Below, piece after piece: positions 29,359-38,899 of a DNA stretch of 64,000 nucleotides. The DNA is from Corynebacterium frankenforstense (GTDB lineage: Bacteria > Actinomycetota > Actinomycetes > Mycobacteriales > Mycobacteriaceae). Both the position numbers and the translations under genes were made by a program. Numbering within the stretch: position 1 is the stretch's first letter; every line of letters starts with the position of its first letter. The notes under the pieces were generated by a model. It was given only the letters and a program-made list of their open reading frames with translations, searched no databases and was not told the origin of the DNA. Where the stretch lies: positions 166,761 through 230,760 of the forward strand of contig NZ_JASODI010000002.1 of NCBI RefSeq assembly GCF_030211955.1. The letters run 5' to 3'.

Positions 29359-31119
29359 ATGATCACACGCCTTTCGACGCTGTTCCTGCGCACCCTCCGC
29401 GAGGATCCGGCGGACGCCGAAGTACCCAGTCACAAGCTGCTCGTGCGCGCGGGCTACATCCGCCGCGTCGCGCCGGGCGTGTACTCCTGGCTGCCGCTGG
29501 GGCTGAAGGCCTTCCGCGCCGTCGAGAACGTCGTGCGCGAGGAGATGGACCGCATCGGCGCCCAGGAGCTCCTCTTCCCGGCGCTGCTGCCGCGCGAGCC
29601 CTACGAGACCACCGACCGGTGGACCGAGTACGGCGACGCCCTGCTGCGCCTGAAGGACCGCAAGGGCAACGACATGCTGCTCGGGCCGACCCACGAGGAG
29701 ATGTTCGCCCTCACCGTCAAGGACCTCTACAACTCGTACAAGGACTTCCCGGTCACCCTGTACCAGATCCAGACGAAGTACCGCGACGAGGAGCGCCCGC
29801 GCGCCGGGATCCTGCGCGGCCGCGAGTTCACCATGAAGGACTCGTACTCCTTCGACATGACCGACGAGGGCCTCGAGGAGTCCTACGCGAAGCACCGCGA
29901 GGCCTACCAGCGCATCTTCGACCGCCTCGGCGTGGACTACGCCATCTGCCACGCGACCTCGGGCGCGATGGGCGGCTCGGCCAGCGAGGAGTTCCTGGCC
30001 GTCTCGGACAACGGCGAGGACACCTTCGTGCGCGCCACCGAGGGCGACTACGCGGCCAACGTCGAGGCCGTGGTCACCCCGCACCCCGCCGAGCGCGAGG
30101 TCGAGGACCTGCCCGAGATGACCGTCCACGAGACCCCGGACGCCGCGACCATGGACACCCTGGTCGAGTGGGCGCGCTCGGCCGGCGTCACCGTCGACGG
30201 CCGCGACGTCGAGCTGACCGACACGCTGAAGTGCCTGGTGGTCAAGGTCACCCAGCCCGGCGGCGAGCCGGAGCTGACCGGCGTGCTGCTGCCCGGCGAC
30301 CGCGAAGCCGACATGAAGCGCCTCGAGGCCGCCCTCGAGCCCGCCGAGGTCGAGCTGGCCGGCGAGGAGGACTTCGCCGCCAACCCGTTCCTGGTCAAGG
30401 GCTACGTCGGCCCCGTCGGGCTGGCCGCCAACGGCGTGCGCGTGCTCGCCGACCCGCGCGTGGTGCGCGGCACCACCTGGATCACGGGTGCCGACGCCCC
30501 GCAGCGCCACGCCGTGGGCGTGGTGTGCGGCCGCGACTTCACCCCGGACGGCTACGTCGAGGCCGCCGAGATCCGCGAGGGTGACCCGGCCCCCGAGGGC
30601 CACGGCACGCTCACGCTGGAGCGCGGCATCGAGATCGGCCACATCTTCCAGCTGGGCCGCAAGTACACCGAGGCCTTCGACGTGAAGATCCTCGACGAGA
30701 ACGGCAAACGCGTCGTGCCCACCATGGGCTCCTACGGCATCGGCGTCTCCCGCCTGTTGGCCGTCCTCGCCGAGCAGCGCCACGACGAGAAGGGCCTGAA
30801 CTGGCCGGTCTCCGTGGCGCCCTACCCGGTGCACGTTGTCGCCGCGAACAAGGACCCGGAGGCCGTCGAGGCCGCCGGCCGCCTGGCCGAGAAGCTCTCG
30901 GCGGCGGGCCTGGACGTGCTCTTCGACGACCGGAAAAAGGTCAGCCCCGGCGTGAAGTTCAAGGACGCCGAGCTGCTGGGCATGCCCTTCATCGCGATCC
31001 TGGGCCGCGGCTTCGCCGAGGGCCACGTGGAGCTGCGCGAGCGCGGCGGTGAGACCCGCAACGTGCCGGTCGACTCGGCGGTCGAGGACATCCTCGCCGC
31101 CGTCGAGGAGGCCCGCTGA
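29359..31119 (+). CDS. proS: Prolyl-tRNA synthetase (bacterial type with editing insert)
   Basis: Class II synthetase charging tRNA-Pro. It has 586 residues. The motif 2 region contains [20 protein letters not shown] YbaK-like editing insertion lies in the middle (about residues 220-400). Motif 3 is in [14 protein letters not shown], and an anticodon-binding domain ends the protein. The long insert is typical of the prokaryotic form. The leaderless start at ATG 29359 gives the normal [15 protein letters not shown]. It overlaps the next gene by 1 bp. Confidence 0.96.
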   Translation: MITRLSTLFLRTLREDPADAEVPSHKLLVRAGYIRRVAPGVYSWLPLGLKAFRAVENVVREEMDRIGAQELLFPALLPREPYETTDRWTEYGDALLRLKDRKGNDMLLGPTHEEMFALTVKDLYNSYKDFPVTLYQIQTKYRDEERPRAGILRGREFTMKDSYSFDMTDEGLEESYAKHREAYQRIFDRLGVDYAICHATSGAMGGSASEEFLAVSDNGEDTFVRATEGDYAANVEAVVTPHPAEREVEDLPEMTVHETPDAATMDTLVEWARSAGVTVDGRDVELTDTLKCLVVKVTQPGGEPELTGVLLPGDREADMKRLEAALEPAEVELAGEEDFAANPFLVKGYVGPVGLAANGVRVLADPRVVRGTTWITGADAPQRHAVGVVCGRDFTPDGYVEAAEIREGDPAPEGHGTLTLERGIEIGHIFQLGRKYTEAFDVKILDENGKRVVPTMGSYGIGVSRLLAVLAEQRHDEKGLNWPVSVAPYPVHVVAANKDPEAVEAAGRLAEKLSAAGLDVLFDDRKKVSPGVKFKDAELLGMPFIAILGRGFAEGHVELRERGGETRNVPVDSAVEDILAAVEEAR

Positions 31120-31487
31120 TGCGCCGCTTCATGATCGCCCTGCTCGGTGGTGCGGGCGTGCTGCACTTCCTCAAGCCCGAGCCCTTCGACTCGATCGTGC
31201 CCGCCGGCCTGCCCGGCTCGGCGCGGGCCTACACCTATGCCTCGGGCGTGGCCGAGCTCGGCTGCGCCGCGGCGATGGCCTGCCCGGACGAGAAGGTGCG
31301 CCGCTACGGCGGCCTGGCCACCGCGGCGCTGATGACCGCGGTCTTCCCCGCGAACGTCGAGATGGCCCGCCAGTGGACCCGCGCGGGCAAGGGCCCGGCC
31401 TGGCTGGCCGTGGCCTACGGCCGGCTGCCCCTGCAGCTGCCGCTCATCTGGTCGGGTTGGTCAGTGTGGCGTTCGCCGCGCCGCTGA
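31119..31487 (+). CDS. DoxX-like small membrane protein
   Basis: A 122-residue membrane protein with about four hydrophobic stretches (residues 3-17, 40-56, 65-78 and 101-117). The sequence GGAGVLHFLKPEPFDSIVP resembles DoxX-like/DUF4870-type proteins, with family assignment tentative. The ATG overlaps the proS stop by one base, so it is translationally coupled. Its 3' end overlaps the convergent lipoprotein gene by 44 bp. Confidence 0.72.
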   Translation: MRRFMIALLGGAGVLHFLKPEPFDSIVPAGLPGSARAYTYASGVAELGCAAAMACPDEKVRRYGGLATAALMTAVFPANVEMARQWTRAGKGPAWLAVAYGRLPLQLPLIWSGWSVWRSPRR

Positions 31488-32286
31488 CCACCACCGCGCG
31501 CACGGCGTCGGCCCCGATGCCGGCGGCCGTGCGCGTCCACAGCGCCGCCGTGTCCTCGGCGGCCCGCGCCGGCAGCTCGGCCGGCGCCACCTCGAACTCG
31601 TAGCCGGTGGCGGGGGAGGGCACCGGCGTATCCGCCTGCTCCAGCAGCGCGGTCAGCACGGCCGCGCGCCGGTCGCCGGCGGCGACCAGGGCGTCCTGGG
31701 GGCCCGCCCACGCCGCCGCCGAGGTCAGCCCGTAGCGCAGCGCCTGCTCCCAGGAGAGCAGCTCGCGCAGCGCCTCGGCGTCCTCTTCGGTCAGGCCCTC
31801 GACGGAGACGTCCTCGGGATCCGGAAGGGCCACGTCCGCGTCGACGGTCCCGTCCCCGGCGCCCTCGTCCGTGGCGCCGGGCTCGTTCTCGGCGACGGCG
31901 AGGTCCACCGCCTGGGCGGCGACGAGGTCCGCGGACTCCTCGGGGACCTCGTCGACGGCGTCGACGGTCGCCTTCAGCCCCGCCGGCACCACGCCGTCGG
32001 TGGTGCGCTCGACCGCGCAGCTCTCCGGCAGCGGCTCACCGCAGAGGCGCTCGACCTCGTCGAAGAGCTGGTCGGCCTGCTGCGCGCGCAGCAGGGAGTC
32101 GGACTCCTCGGCGGCGGCGAGCGTGCCGCGCGCCAGCTCGAGCACCGCGGCGTCGGGACGCGGGCCCAGGACCGAGCACGACGTCGCGCCGAACGCGCAG
32201 GCGGCGAGCACGGCGGCAGTCAGTGCCCGGGGGCGGGCGTTCAGACGGTGCGGGCGGGTGCGGCGGATGCGGGCGGGGGAGGTCAC
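31444..32286 (-). CDS. DUF4439 (ferritin-like) lipoprotein
   Basis: A 280-residue Ala/Glu/Asp-rich lipoprotein with a twin-arginine-like basic N-terminus and a lipobox ending ATSC (about residue 37). The C-terminal half, containing LLSWEQALRYGLTSAA, is the helical ferritin-like DUF4439 domain. In mycobacteria a DUF4439 protein also lies between proS and rimP, supporting the assignment. GTG 32286 lies 8 bases after TAGCAT, so it is chosen over upstream starts. Function is unknown. Confidence 0.8.
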   Translation of the reverse strand: MTSPARIRRTRPHRLNARPRALTAAVLAACAFGATSCSVLGPRPDAAVLELARGTLAAAEESDSLLRAQQADQLFDEVERLCGEPLPESCAVERTTDGVVPAGLKATVDAVDEVPEESADLVAAQAVDLAVAENEPGATDEGAGDGTVDADVALPDPEDVSVEGLTEEDAEALRELLSWEQALRYGLTSAAAWAGPQDALVAAGDRRAAVLTALLEQADTPVPSPATGYEFEVAPAELPARAAEDTAALWTRTAAGIGADAVRAVVVSGAANATLTNPTR

Positions 32287-32294
32287 GAACCGGC

Positions 32295-32300
32295 ATGCTA
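32295..32300 (-). promoter_or_regulatory. -10 element (TAGCAT) for the DUF4439 lipoprotein, leaderless
   Basis: TAGCAT on the minus strand ends 8 bases before GTG 32286. It is only 11 bp from the rimP -10 element on the other strand. Confidence 0.5.
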
Positions 32301-32311
32301 CCCGCGGCGGA

Positions 32312-32317
32312 TAGTGT
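32312..32317 (+). promoter_or_regulatory. -10 element (TAGTGT) for rimP, leaderless
   Basis: TAGTGT is followed by 7 bases and the ATG at 32325. Confidence 0.5.
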
Positions 32318-32324
32318 TGGGGCC

Positions 32325-32876
32325 ATGGCATTCCCGACCGTCGCAGAACTGTCCGAACTGCTCGCCCCCGCCGTCGCCGACTTCGGTCTCGACCTCGAGA
32401 ACGTCAAGGCGACCCCCGCGGGCAAGAAGTCCGTCATCGCCGTCGCCGTCGACGCCGACGAGCGACCTGACCTCGACCGCCTCGAGGAGGTCTCCAAGAG
32501 GCTCTCCGACCTCCTCGACGCCGCCGAGGAACGCGGCGAGCTGCGCCTGGGCGCCGGCTACACGCTGCAGGTGACCACGCCGGGGATCGACACCCTGCTG
32601 ACGGCCCCGCGCCACTGGCGGCGCAACCGCCACCGGCTCGTCGAGCTGACCGCGGAGGGGGAGACCCCGCAGACCTGGCGCATCGGGCCGCTCGACGCCG
32701 CCGAGGAGACCGTCGCGCTCGTCGGCGCGGACCTGTCGGTGCGCCTGCTCAAGGTGGCGGATTCACCGCGCGCGGTCGTTCAGGTAGAATTCTCCTCTGC
32801 CCCGGAGCAGGAGACCGAACTGACCGGGGCGGATTTTGAGTCGCTGAACACCGTCACGCGAAAGGACGACAAGTGA
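32325..32876 (+). CDS. rimP: Ribosome maturation factor RimP
   Basis: Assists 30S subunit assembly. It has 183 residues, with an N-terminal RimP domain (VAELSELLAPAVADFGLDLE) and a C-terminal SH3-like domain (about 95-170). It begins with a leaderless ATG and its stop overlaps the GTG of nusA by 4 bp, giving the conserved rimP-nusA pair. Confidence 0.92.
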   Translation: MAFPTVAELSELLAPAVADFGLDLENVKATPAGKKSVIAVAVDADERPDLDRLEEVSKRLSDLLDAAEERGELRLGAGYTLQVTTPGIDTLLTAPRHWRRNRHRLVELTAEGETPQTWRIGPLDAAEETVALVGADLSVRLLKVADSPRAVVQVEFSSAPEQETELTGADFESLNTVTRKDDK

Positions 32877-33874
32877 ATATCGACATCGACGCGCTGCGCA
32901 CGATCGAGAAGGACAAGGACATCCCCGTTGGGGACATGCTCGAGACGATCGCCGGGGCGCTGCTGGGCGCCTACCGCGAGTTCCGCGGGACCACAGCGAC
33001 GGAGCGCTCCGCCGCCCGCGTCGACATCGACTCCGCCAGCGGCGACGTGGCCGTGATCGTCACCGAGCGTGACGAGGACGGCGAGGCCGTCGAGGAGTAC
33101 GACGACACCCCCGCGAACTTCTCCCGCGTCGGCGCCCACGCCGTGCGCGAGGCCATCGTGCGCCGCCTGCGCGAGGCCGAGACCGGCCAGGCCTACGAGG
33201 CCTACCAGGAGATCGTCGGCACCGTGGTCAGCGGCGTCGTCCAGGCCGACGCCACGGCCAACGCCCGCGGCATCGTCGTCGTCGAGCTCGGCACCGAGCT
33301 CGACAGCCAGGACGGCATCCTGCTGCCCGCCGAGCAGATCCCGGGAGAGGAGCTCAAGCACGGCGACCGCGTGCGCACCTACGTCGTCGGCGTCTCCCGT
33401 GGCCCGCGCAACCTGCAGATCCAGCTCTCCCGCACCCACCCGGAGCTGATCCGCGGCCTGTTCGCCCTCGAGGTCCCCGAGATCGCCGAGGGTTCCGTCG
33501 AGGTCGTCGGCATCGCCCGCGAGGCGGGCCACCGGACCAAGATGGCCGTCGCCGGCAAGGTCAAGGGCCTCAACGCCAAGGGCGCCTGCATCGGCCCGCG
33601 CGGCCAGCGCGTGCGCAACGTCATGGCCGAGCTCGCCGGCGAGAAGATCGACATCATCGACTACTCGGAGGACCCGGCCACCTACGTCGGCAACGCCCTG
33701 GCCCCGTCCAAGGTCGTGCGCGTCGAGGTCACCGACGCCGAGGCGCACGCCGCCCGCGTGACCGTGCCGGACTACCAGCTCTCGCTGGCCATCGGCCGCG
33801 AGGGGCAGAACGCCCGTCTGGCCGCTCGCCTGACCGGCTGGAAGATCGACATCCACTCCGACATCGAGGAGTAG
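32873..33874 (+). CDS. nusA: Transcription termination/antitermination protein NusA
   Basis: RNA polymerase-binding factor for pausing, termination and rRNA antitermination. The 333-residue actinobacterial form has the N-terminal RNAP-binding domain (1-105) and an S1 domain (about 106-175). KH domains follow with GACIGPRGQRVRNV and LAIGREGQNARLAARLTGWKI. The acidic C-terminal repeats of E. coli NusA are absent, as expected. GTG 32873 overlaps the rimP stop; AAAGGA lies upstream. Confidence 0.94.
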   Translation: MNIDIDALRTIEKDKDIPVGDMLETIAGALLGAYREFRGTTATERSAARVDIDSASGDVAVIVTERDEDGEAVEEYDDTPANFSRVGAHAVREAIVRRLREAETGQAYEAYQEIVGTVVSGVVQADATANARGIVVVELGTELDSQDGILLPAEQIPGEELKHGDRVRTYVVGVSRGPRNLQIQLSRTHPELIRGLFALEVPEIAEGSVEVVGIAREAGHRTKMAVAGKVKGLNAKGACIGPRGQRVRNVMAELAGEKIDIIDYSEDPATYVGNALAPSKVVRVEVTDAEAHAARVTVPDYQLSLAIGREGQNARLAARLTGWKIDIHSDIEE

Positions 33875-33895
33875 CCGCCGAGCGGCTTCAGCGAA

Positions 33896-33931
33896 GGCCC
33901 GTGACCCCGTGCAGACGCCGGGGCGCGGGCC
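33896..33931 (+). terminator. Hairpin after nusA
   Basis: GGCCCGTGACCCCG (33896-33909) pairs with the C/G-rich segment at 33919-33931 with one bulge and one wobble. No T-run follows, so termination is uncertain. The remaining gap to ylxR carries a promoter and nothing else I recognise. Confidence 0.4.
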
Positions 33932-34086
33932 GCACGCGTGTGTGCCCCGTGCAGACCCGGCACCCACCGGCCGGGAACCGAAGGGGTGAACCCCGCGAAC
34001 TGCCGGTGAACGGACGCTGAACCCGCGCTGATGGCGCGGCCGTCCCCGGCGAGCGGGGGCGAGTACAGATTCGCCGATTCATGGCG

Positions 34087-34092
34087 TAGTAT
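34087..34092 (+). promoter_or_regulatory. -10 element (TAGTAT) for ylxR-infB
   Basis: TAGTAT lies 46 bases before the ylxR ATG. It makes ylxR-infB separable from rimP-nusA in transcription. No clear -35 is visible. Confidence 0.5.
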
Positions 34093-34138
34093 GTTCCGCG
34101 GCCCACGTGCGAGAAGAGAAGGAGCGGTACGGAAGAGA

Positions 34139-34417
34139 ATGCCGGTACGTACCTGTGTCGCCACGCATCAGCGAAAGGCGGACACCGAACTGCTCCGGCT
34201 GGTCGTCGACCCCTCTGACCCGGACCGCATCATCCCCGATCCGCGCCGTCGCCTCCCCGGCCGCGGCGCCTGGATCACCCCCGATCTCGACGCACTGGAC
34301 CTTGCTTGCCAGCGCCGTGCTATTCAGCGCGCGCTCAGGGTGTCCGCCGAAACGGACACCGGCCAGGTCCGCGAATACCTGGCCGATCCCGACCTGAAAA
34401 GGAAGACCGATCCCTGA
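34139..34417 (+). CDS. ylxR: YlxR (DUF448) nucleic-acid-binding protein
   Basis: A 92-residue protein with the family motif RTCVATHQRKADTELLRLV, then RRLPGRGAWI. YlxR is a small RNA-binding protein linked to nusA and infB; in some bacteria it affects RNase P or transcription, but its role here is unproved. ATG 34139 is chosen because an earlier in-frame ATG lies within the -10 element. AAGGAG is 14 bases upstream, rather far. About 100 bases, with a possible GAAGG/CCTTC hairpin, separate it from infB. Confidence 0.86.
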   Translation: MPVRTCVATHQRKADTELLRLVVDPSDPDRIIPDPRRRLPGRGAWITPDLDALDLACQRRAIQRALRVSAETDTGQVREYLADPDLKRKTDP

Positions 34418-34518
34418 TGAGCACCCGATGAAGCATCAGCGATGAACATCATCAACACAGGCTGGGAGCCGGAAGGCAGGGACCTTCTCGGCTTCTAGCA
34501 CAGAGTTAGAGGAGAGAA

Positions 34519-37281
34519 GTGCCCGGAAAGTTACGCGTACACGAGCTGGCCAAACAGCTCGGTGTAACCAGCAAGGAACTGCTCGCCACGCTTAAGGAGC
34601 AGGGCGAGTTCGTCAAGACCGCCTCGTCGACCATCGAACCGCCGGTGGTCCGCAAGATGCGTGGCATCTACGAGGCGAAGCAGCCGGAGAAGTCGGACCA
34701 GAAGTCCGCTCCGGCCAAGAAGCCTGCCCAGGGCAAGAAGCCCGGCCAGGCCCCGAAGCCCGGCCAGGCCGCCGCCAAGAAGGCCGCCCCGAAGCCGGGT
34801 CAGGCCCCGAAGCCCGGCCAGGCCGCCGCCAAGAAGGCCGCGCCCAAACCGGGTCAGGCCGCCCCGAAGCCGGGCCAGGCCCCCAAGCCCGGCCAGGCCC
34901 CCAAGCCCGGCCAGGCGGAGGCGAAGAAGGCCGCCCCCAAGCCGGGGCAGGGCCAGCACCACGGCGACGGCCACGGTCACGGCAAGTCCGCCCCGAAGCC
35001 GGGCGCGATGCCGCGTCCGCGCGGCGGCCAGCCCAAGCCGGGCCCGCGCCCGGGCGCCAAGGCGCCGCGCGTGGCCAACAACCCGTTCTCGACCGGCCGC
35101 AACGAGCGTCCGGCCCCGCGTCCGGGCGGCACCGGCGGCGCCAAGAAGCGCGCCTCCGGCTCCGGTTCCGGCGGTAACGGCGGCGGCAAGCGACCGACGC
35201 CGGCCATGATGCCCTCCCACCCGAGCCCCGGCCAGATGCCGGCGAAGTCCGCCACCGGCGGGCGCCGCGGCGGCCGTGGCGGTCGGCGTGGCGGCCCGGG
35301 CGGCCACGGTGGCCCTCCGGGTGGTTTCCGCGGCGGCCGGGGCGGTCGTCGTGGCGGTACCGCGGGTGCCTTCGGGCGTCCGGGTGGCCCGCCGCGTCGT
35401 CGTCGCAAGTCGAAGCGGCAGAAGCGGCACGAGTACGAGGCGATGAAGGCCCCGAAGGTCGTCGGCGGTGTGCACCTGCCCGACGGCCACGGCCAAACCC
35501 TGCGCCTGCGCCGCGGTGCCTCCCTGTCGGACTTCGCCGAGAAGATCGGCACCGAGGCCTCGTCGCTCGTCCAGGCGCTGTTCAACCTGGGCGAGATGGT
35601 CACCGCGACCGCCAGCGTCTCCGACGAGACGCTGCAGCTGCTCGGCGACGAGATGAACTACAAGGTGGAGGTCGTCTCCCCGGAGGACGAGGACCGCGAG
35701 CTCCTCGAGTCCTTCGACCTGCAGTTCGGTGAGGACGAGGGCACCGAGGACGACCTCGAGCGTCGTCCTCCGGTGGTCACCGTCATGGGCCACGTCGACC
35801 ACGGCAAGACCCGCCTGCTGGACGCCATCCGTCACACCAACGTGGGCAAGGGCGAGGCCGGCGGTATCACCCAGGGCATCGGCGCCTACCAGGTCGACGT
35901 GGACGTCGACGACCGTGAGCGCACGATCACGTTCCTGGACACCCCGGGTCACGAGGCGTTCACCGCCATGCGTGCCCGTGGTGCCGAGTCGACGGATATC
36001 GCGGTCCTGGTGGTCGCGGCCGATGACGGCGTCATGCCGCAGACGGTTGAGGCGATCAACCACGCCAAGGCGGCCGACGTGCCGATCGTGGTCGCGGTCA
36101 ACAAGATCGATAAGCCGGAGGCCCAGCCGGAGCGTATCCGCGGCCAGCTGACCGAGTACGGCCTGGTGCCGGAGGAGTACGGCGGCGACACCATGTTCGT
36201 CGACATCTCCGCCAAGCAGTCGCAGAACATCGACAAGCTGCTCGAGGCCGTCCTGCTGACCGCTGACGCGGCGCTGGACCTGCGCGCCAACCCGGAGATG
36301 GACGCCCAGGGTGTCGCCATCGAGGCGCACCTGGACCGCGGCCGTGGTCCGGTGGCCACCGTCATCGTCCAGCGCGGCACGCTGCGCGTCGGCGACTCCA
36401 TCGTCGCCGGCGACACCTACGGTCGCGTGCGTCGCATGCTCGACGAGTACGGCGAGGACGTCGAGGAGGCTGGTCCGTCGCGGCCGGTCCAGGTCCAGGG
36501 CCTCAACGGGGTCCCGGGCGCCGGCGACAACCTGCTCGTCGTCGAGGACGACCGCGTGGCGCGTCAGATCGCCAACCAGCGTGACGCGCGCCGCCGTTCG
36601 GCCGAGGCCGCCAAGCGCCGCAAGCGCGTCTCCCTCGAGGACCTGGACAAGGTGCTCAAGGAGACCTCGACGCTCAACCTCATCCTCAAGGGCGACAACG
36701 CCGGTTCGGTGGAGGCCCTGGAGGACGCCCTGCTCAAGATCGAGGTGGACGACGAGGTCGAGCTGAACATCATCGACCGCGGCGTCGGTGCGGTCACGCA
36801 GACCAACGTCTCGCTGGCCGCCGCCTCGGACGCGGTGATCATCGCGTTCAACGTCCGCTCCGAGGGCAAGGCGACCGAGGAGGCGAACGCCGAGGGCGTG
36901 GACATCCGGTACTACACCGTGATCTACCAGGCCATCGACGAGGTCGAGGCCGCCCTGAAGGGCATGCTCAAGCCGGTCTACGAGGACCGCGACCTGGGCG
37001 AGGCGGAGATCCGCCAGCTGTTCAAGGCCTCCGCCGTCGGCCTCATCGCAGGCTGCATGGTCGAGACCGGCAAGGTCCGCCGTGGCGCGACCGTGCGCCT
37101 GGTCCGAGACGGCAACGTCATCGCGGAGAAGGCGACCATCGAGTCGCTGCGCCGCGGCAAGGACGACGCCACCGAGGTCACGGCCGGCTACGAGTGCGGC
37201 ATGGTGCTCAGCTACCCGGACATCGCCGTCGGCGACAAGATCCAGGTCTTCGAGACCGTGGAGGTCCCGCGCGAGGCCTGA
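34519..37281 (+). CDS. infB: Translation initiation factor IF-2
   Basis: GTPase that delivers fMet-tRNA to the 30S subunit. It has 920 residues. The N-terminal IF2_N motif ([16 protein letters not shown]) is followed by a very long low-complexity linker of Lys-Pro-Gly-Gln-Ala repeats (about 75-145), then an Arg/Gly-rich stretch. The G domain has [14 protein letters not shown] and NKID; domains II-IV follow. GTG 34519 follows GAGGAGAGAA. The linker is long even for actinobacteria and probably disordered. Confidence 0.96.
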   Translation: MPGKLRVHELAKQLGVTSKELLATLKEQGEFVKTASSTIEPPVVRKMRGIYEAKQPEKSDQKSAPAKKPAQGKKPGQAPKPGQAAAKKAAPKPGQAPKPGQAAAKKAAPKPGQAAPKPGQAPKPGQAPKPGQAEAKKAAPKPGQGQHHGDGHGHGKSAPKPGAMPRPRGGQPKPGPRPGAKAPRVANNPFSTGRNERPAPRPGGTGGAKKRASGSGSGGNGGGKRPTPAMMPSHPSPGQMPAKSATGGRRGGRGGRRGGPGGHGGPPGGFRGGRGGRRGGTAGAFGRPGGPPRRRRKSKRQKRHEYEAMKAPKVVGGVHLPDGHGQTLRLRRGASLSDFAEKIGTEASSLVQALFNLGEMVTATASVSDETLQLLGDEMNYKVEVVSPEDEDRELLESFDLQFGEDEGTEDDLERRPPVVTVMGHVDHGKTRLLDAIRHTNVGKGEAGGITQGIGAYQVDVDVDDRERTITFLDTPGHEAFTAMRARGAESTDIAVLVVAADDGVMPQTVEAINHAKAADVPIVVAVNKIDKPEAQPERIRGQLTEYGLVPEEYGGDTMFVDISAKQSQNIDKLLEAVLLTADAALDLRANPEMDAQGVAIEAHLDRGRGPVATVIVQRGTLRVGDSIVAGDTYGRVRRMLDEYGEDVEEAGPSRPVQVQGLNGVPGAGDNLLVVEDDRVARQIANQRDARRRSAEAAKRRKRVSLEDLDKVLKETSTLNLILKGDNAGSVEALEDALLKIEVDDEVELNIIDRGVGAVTQTNVSLAAASDAVIIAFNVRSEGKATEEANAEGVDIRYYTVIYQAIDEVEAALKGMLKPVYEDRDLGEAEIRQLFKASAVGLIAGCMVETGKVRRGATVRLVRDGNVIAEKATIESLRRGKDDATEVTAGYECGMVLSYPDIAVGDKIQVFETVEVPREA
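34740..34950 (+). repeat. Coding tandem repeats (KPGQA units) in infB
   Basis: Degenerate repeats of a unit near AAGCCCGGCCAGGCC encode KPGQA or APKPGQA(AAKKA) about ten times. They are in frame with infB and can expand or contract without a frameshift. Confidence 0.85.
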
Positions 37282-37308
37282 TCGAAAGCCATCAGCGCGT
37301 GACCGGCA

Positions 37309-37351
37309 GGGCCGGTGCCGGCTCCCTCTGAACGGGGGCGGTCGCCGGCCC
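37309..37351 (+). terminator. Possible hairpin after infB
   Basis: GGGCCGG (37309-37315) pairs with CCGGCCC (37345-37351), with extra G/C pairing inside, followed by TCTTCG. The long loop makes this tentative. Confidence 0.35.
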
Positions 37352-37440
37352 TCTTCGCATGCGAGCCTCCGGCTCGGGCGGGCTCGACCCGGGCCGGCGA
37401 CCGGGCCGCGACCTGGTGGCTGCCCGCGGGCCGGGGCGGC

Positions 37441-37446
37441 TAGACT
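37441..37446 (+). promoter_or_regulatory. -10 element (TAGACT) for rbfA
   Basis: TAGACT lies 39 bases before the rbfA ATG; the short leader contains GAAAGGGG as ribosome-binding site. Confidence 0.45.
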
Positions 37447-37485
37447 GGCGCGGTACTGAACTCCGCCACCGAAAGGGGACCGACC

Positions 37486-37920
37486 ATGGCCGATTCCGCC
37501 CGCGCGGGCCGCATGGCCAAGCGCATCCAGACGATCGTCGCCACCGCTCTGGAGCGCGAGATCAAGGACCCCCGCGTCAACCTGGTGACGGTCACCGACA
37601 CCCGCCTCACCGGCGACCTGCACGACGCCACCGTCTATTACACGGTGCGCGGCGAGGGCATCGACGACGAGCCCGACACCGAGCGGGCCGCCGCCGGCCT
37701 GGCCGCCGCCCGCGGCCAGCTGCGCAAGCTGGTCGGCGACCAGCTCAGCGTCCGCTTCACCCCGACGTTGAGCTTCGAGCTCGACGCCGTGCCGGAGTCG
37801 AGCGCGCGCATGGAGGAGCTTTTGGCCCGCGCCCGCGCTCGAGACGAGGAGCTGGCCCGCACCCGTGAGGGGGCGCGCCCGGCCGGCGACGCCGACCCCT
37901 ACCGCCACGACGAGAACTGA
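37486..37920 (+). CDS. rbfA: Ribosome-binding factor A
   Basis: KH-fold factor for 30S maturation. It has 144 residues. [21 protein letters not shown] and [21 protein letters not shown] are family signatures. The tail is charged. The DHH phosphoesterase gene begins 4 bases after it, the common rbfA-nrnA arrangement in Gram-positives. Confidence 0.93.
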   Translation: MADSARAGRMAKRIQTIVATALEREIKDPRVNLVTVTDTRLTGDLHDATVYYTVRGEGIDDEPDTERAAAGLAAARGQLRKLVGDQLSVRFTPTLSFELDAVPESSARMEELLARARARDEELARTREGARPAGDADPYRHDEN

Positions 37921-37924
37921 CGCC

Positions 37925-38899
37925 ATGGCGTCCGCCACGCTTGCCGACGTCGCGTCGGCGATCCGTGGGGCGCGTACGGTCACCGTCGTCGCGCACCTGC
38001 GCCCCGACGCCGACGCCATCGGCTCGGTCACCGCGTCCGTCGCCGCGCTGCGACGCCTGGGGCTTACCGCCCGCGGCCAGATCGGCCAGGACGCGCCCAT
38101 CGAGGCGCACCTGCTGACTATCCCCGGCGCCGACGAGGTCACCTGCTCGCGCGAGCTGCTGCCCGCCGAGCTCTACCTCGTGCTCGACTGCGCCTCCCTG
38201 GACCGCACCGGGTACCTGGCGGGCCAGCTCGAGGAGCGTGAGCACCAGGTCGTCTGCGTCGACCACCACGAGTCGAACCCCGGCTTCGGCGGGCTCAACC
38301 TGATCGTGCCGGAGGCCGAGTCGACCACGACGATCCTCGCGGACCTCTTCGCCGAGCTCGGCGTCGACGACACGGAGCCCGACATCGCCCACGGCCTCTA
38401 CGCGGGGCTGGTCACCGACACCGGCAGCTTCCGCTGGGGTGGGGCGCGCATGCACGAGCTCGGCGGGCGCTGGCTGGCCGCCGGCCTAGACCCGCGCCGC
38501 ATCGCCGCCGAGCTGATGGACGCCGTCAGCGTAGACGACCTGACGATGATCGGCCGCGTGCTGGCCACCAGCCGCATGCACGACGTCGACGGGCTCGGCG
38601 TGGCCGCCCTCGTCGCCGACTGCGCGGAGGTGCAGGGCCACCCGAAGTCCGTCCTCGAGGTCGTCATCGACATGGTTACCGCCGTGCGCGGGGCCACCGT
38701 GGCCGCCGTGCTCAAGGAGCTGCGCCCGGGACACTGGTCGGTCTCCCTGCGCGCCCCGCGTGCCGACGTCTCGCACCTGGCCGTCCACCTGGGCGGCGGC
38801 GGGCACCGCGCCTCGGCCGGCTACACCGCTCCGGGCACCGCCGAGTCCGTCATCGCCGAGCTGCTCGAGGGGGTGCGCGCGTGTCGCGGCGAGCTGTAG
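37925..38899 (+). CDS. DHH-family phosphoesterase (NrnA-like)
   Basis: A 324-residue protein of the bifunctional oligoribonuclease/pAp-phosphatase (NrnA) type, which degrades nanoRNA, pAp or cyclic-dinucleotide products. Motifs: AHLRPDADAIGS (DxD), VVCVDHHESN (DHH), a TDTGSFRW segment, and DHHA1 GGGGHRASAG. ATG 37925 is used. The 3' end overlaps the MATE gene by 19 bp. Confidence 0.9.
   Translation: MASATLADVASAIRGARTVTVVAHLRPDADAIGSVTASVAALRRLGLTARGQIGQDAPIEAHLLTIPGADEVTCSRELLPAELYLVLDCASLDRTGYLAGQLEEREHQVVCVDHHESNPGFGGLNLIVPEAESTTTILADLFAELGVDDTEPDIAHGLYAGLVTDTGSFRWGGARMHELGGRWLAAGLDPRRIAAELMDAVSVDDLTMIGRVLATSRMHDVDGLGVAALVADCAEVQGHPKSVLEVVIDMVTAVRGATVAAVLKELRPGHWSVSLRAPRADVSHLAVHLGGGGHRASAGYTAPGTAESVIAELLEGVRACRGEL

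Noticed and set aside
34091..34138. Upstream ATG for ylxR at 34091
   Set aside because: It overlaps the TAGTAT -10 element and would not be in the transcript; ATG 34139 gives the family N-terminus.
34740..34950. CRISPR-like repeat array
   Set aside because: The repeats are short, contiguous and in frame with infB (KPGQA units), with no spacers.
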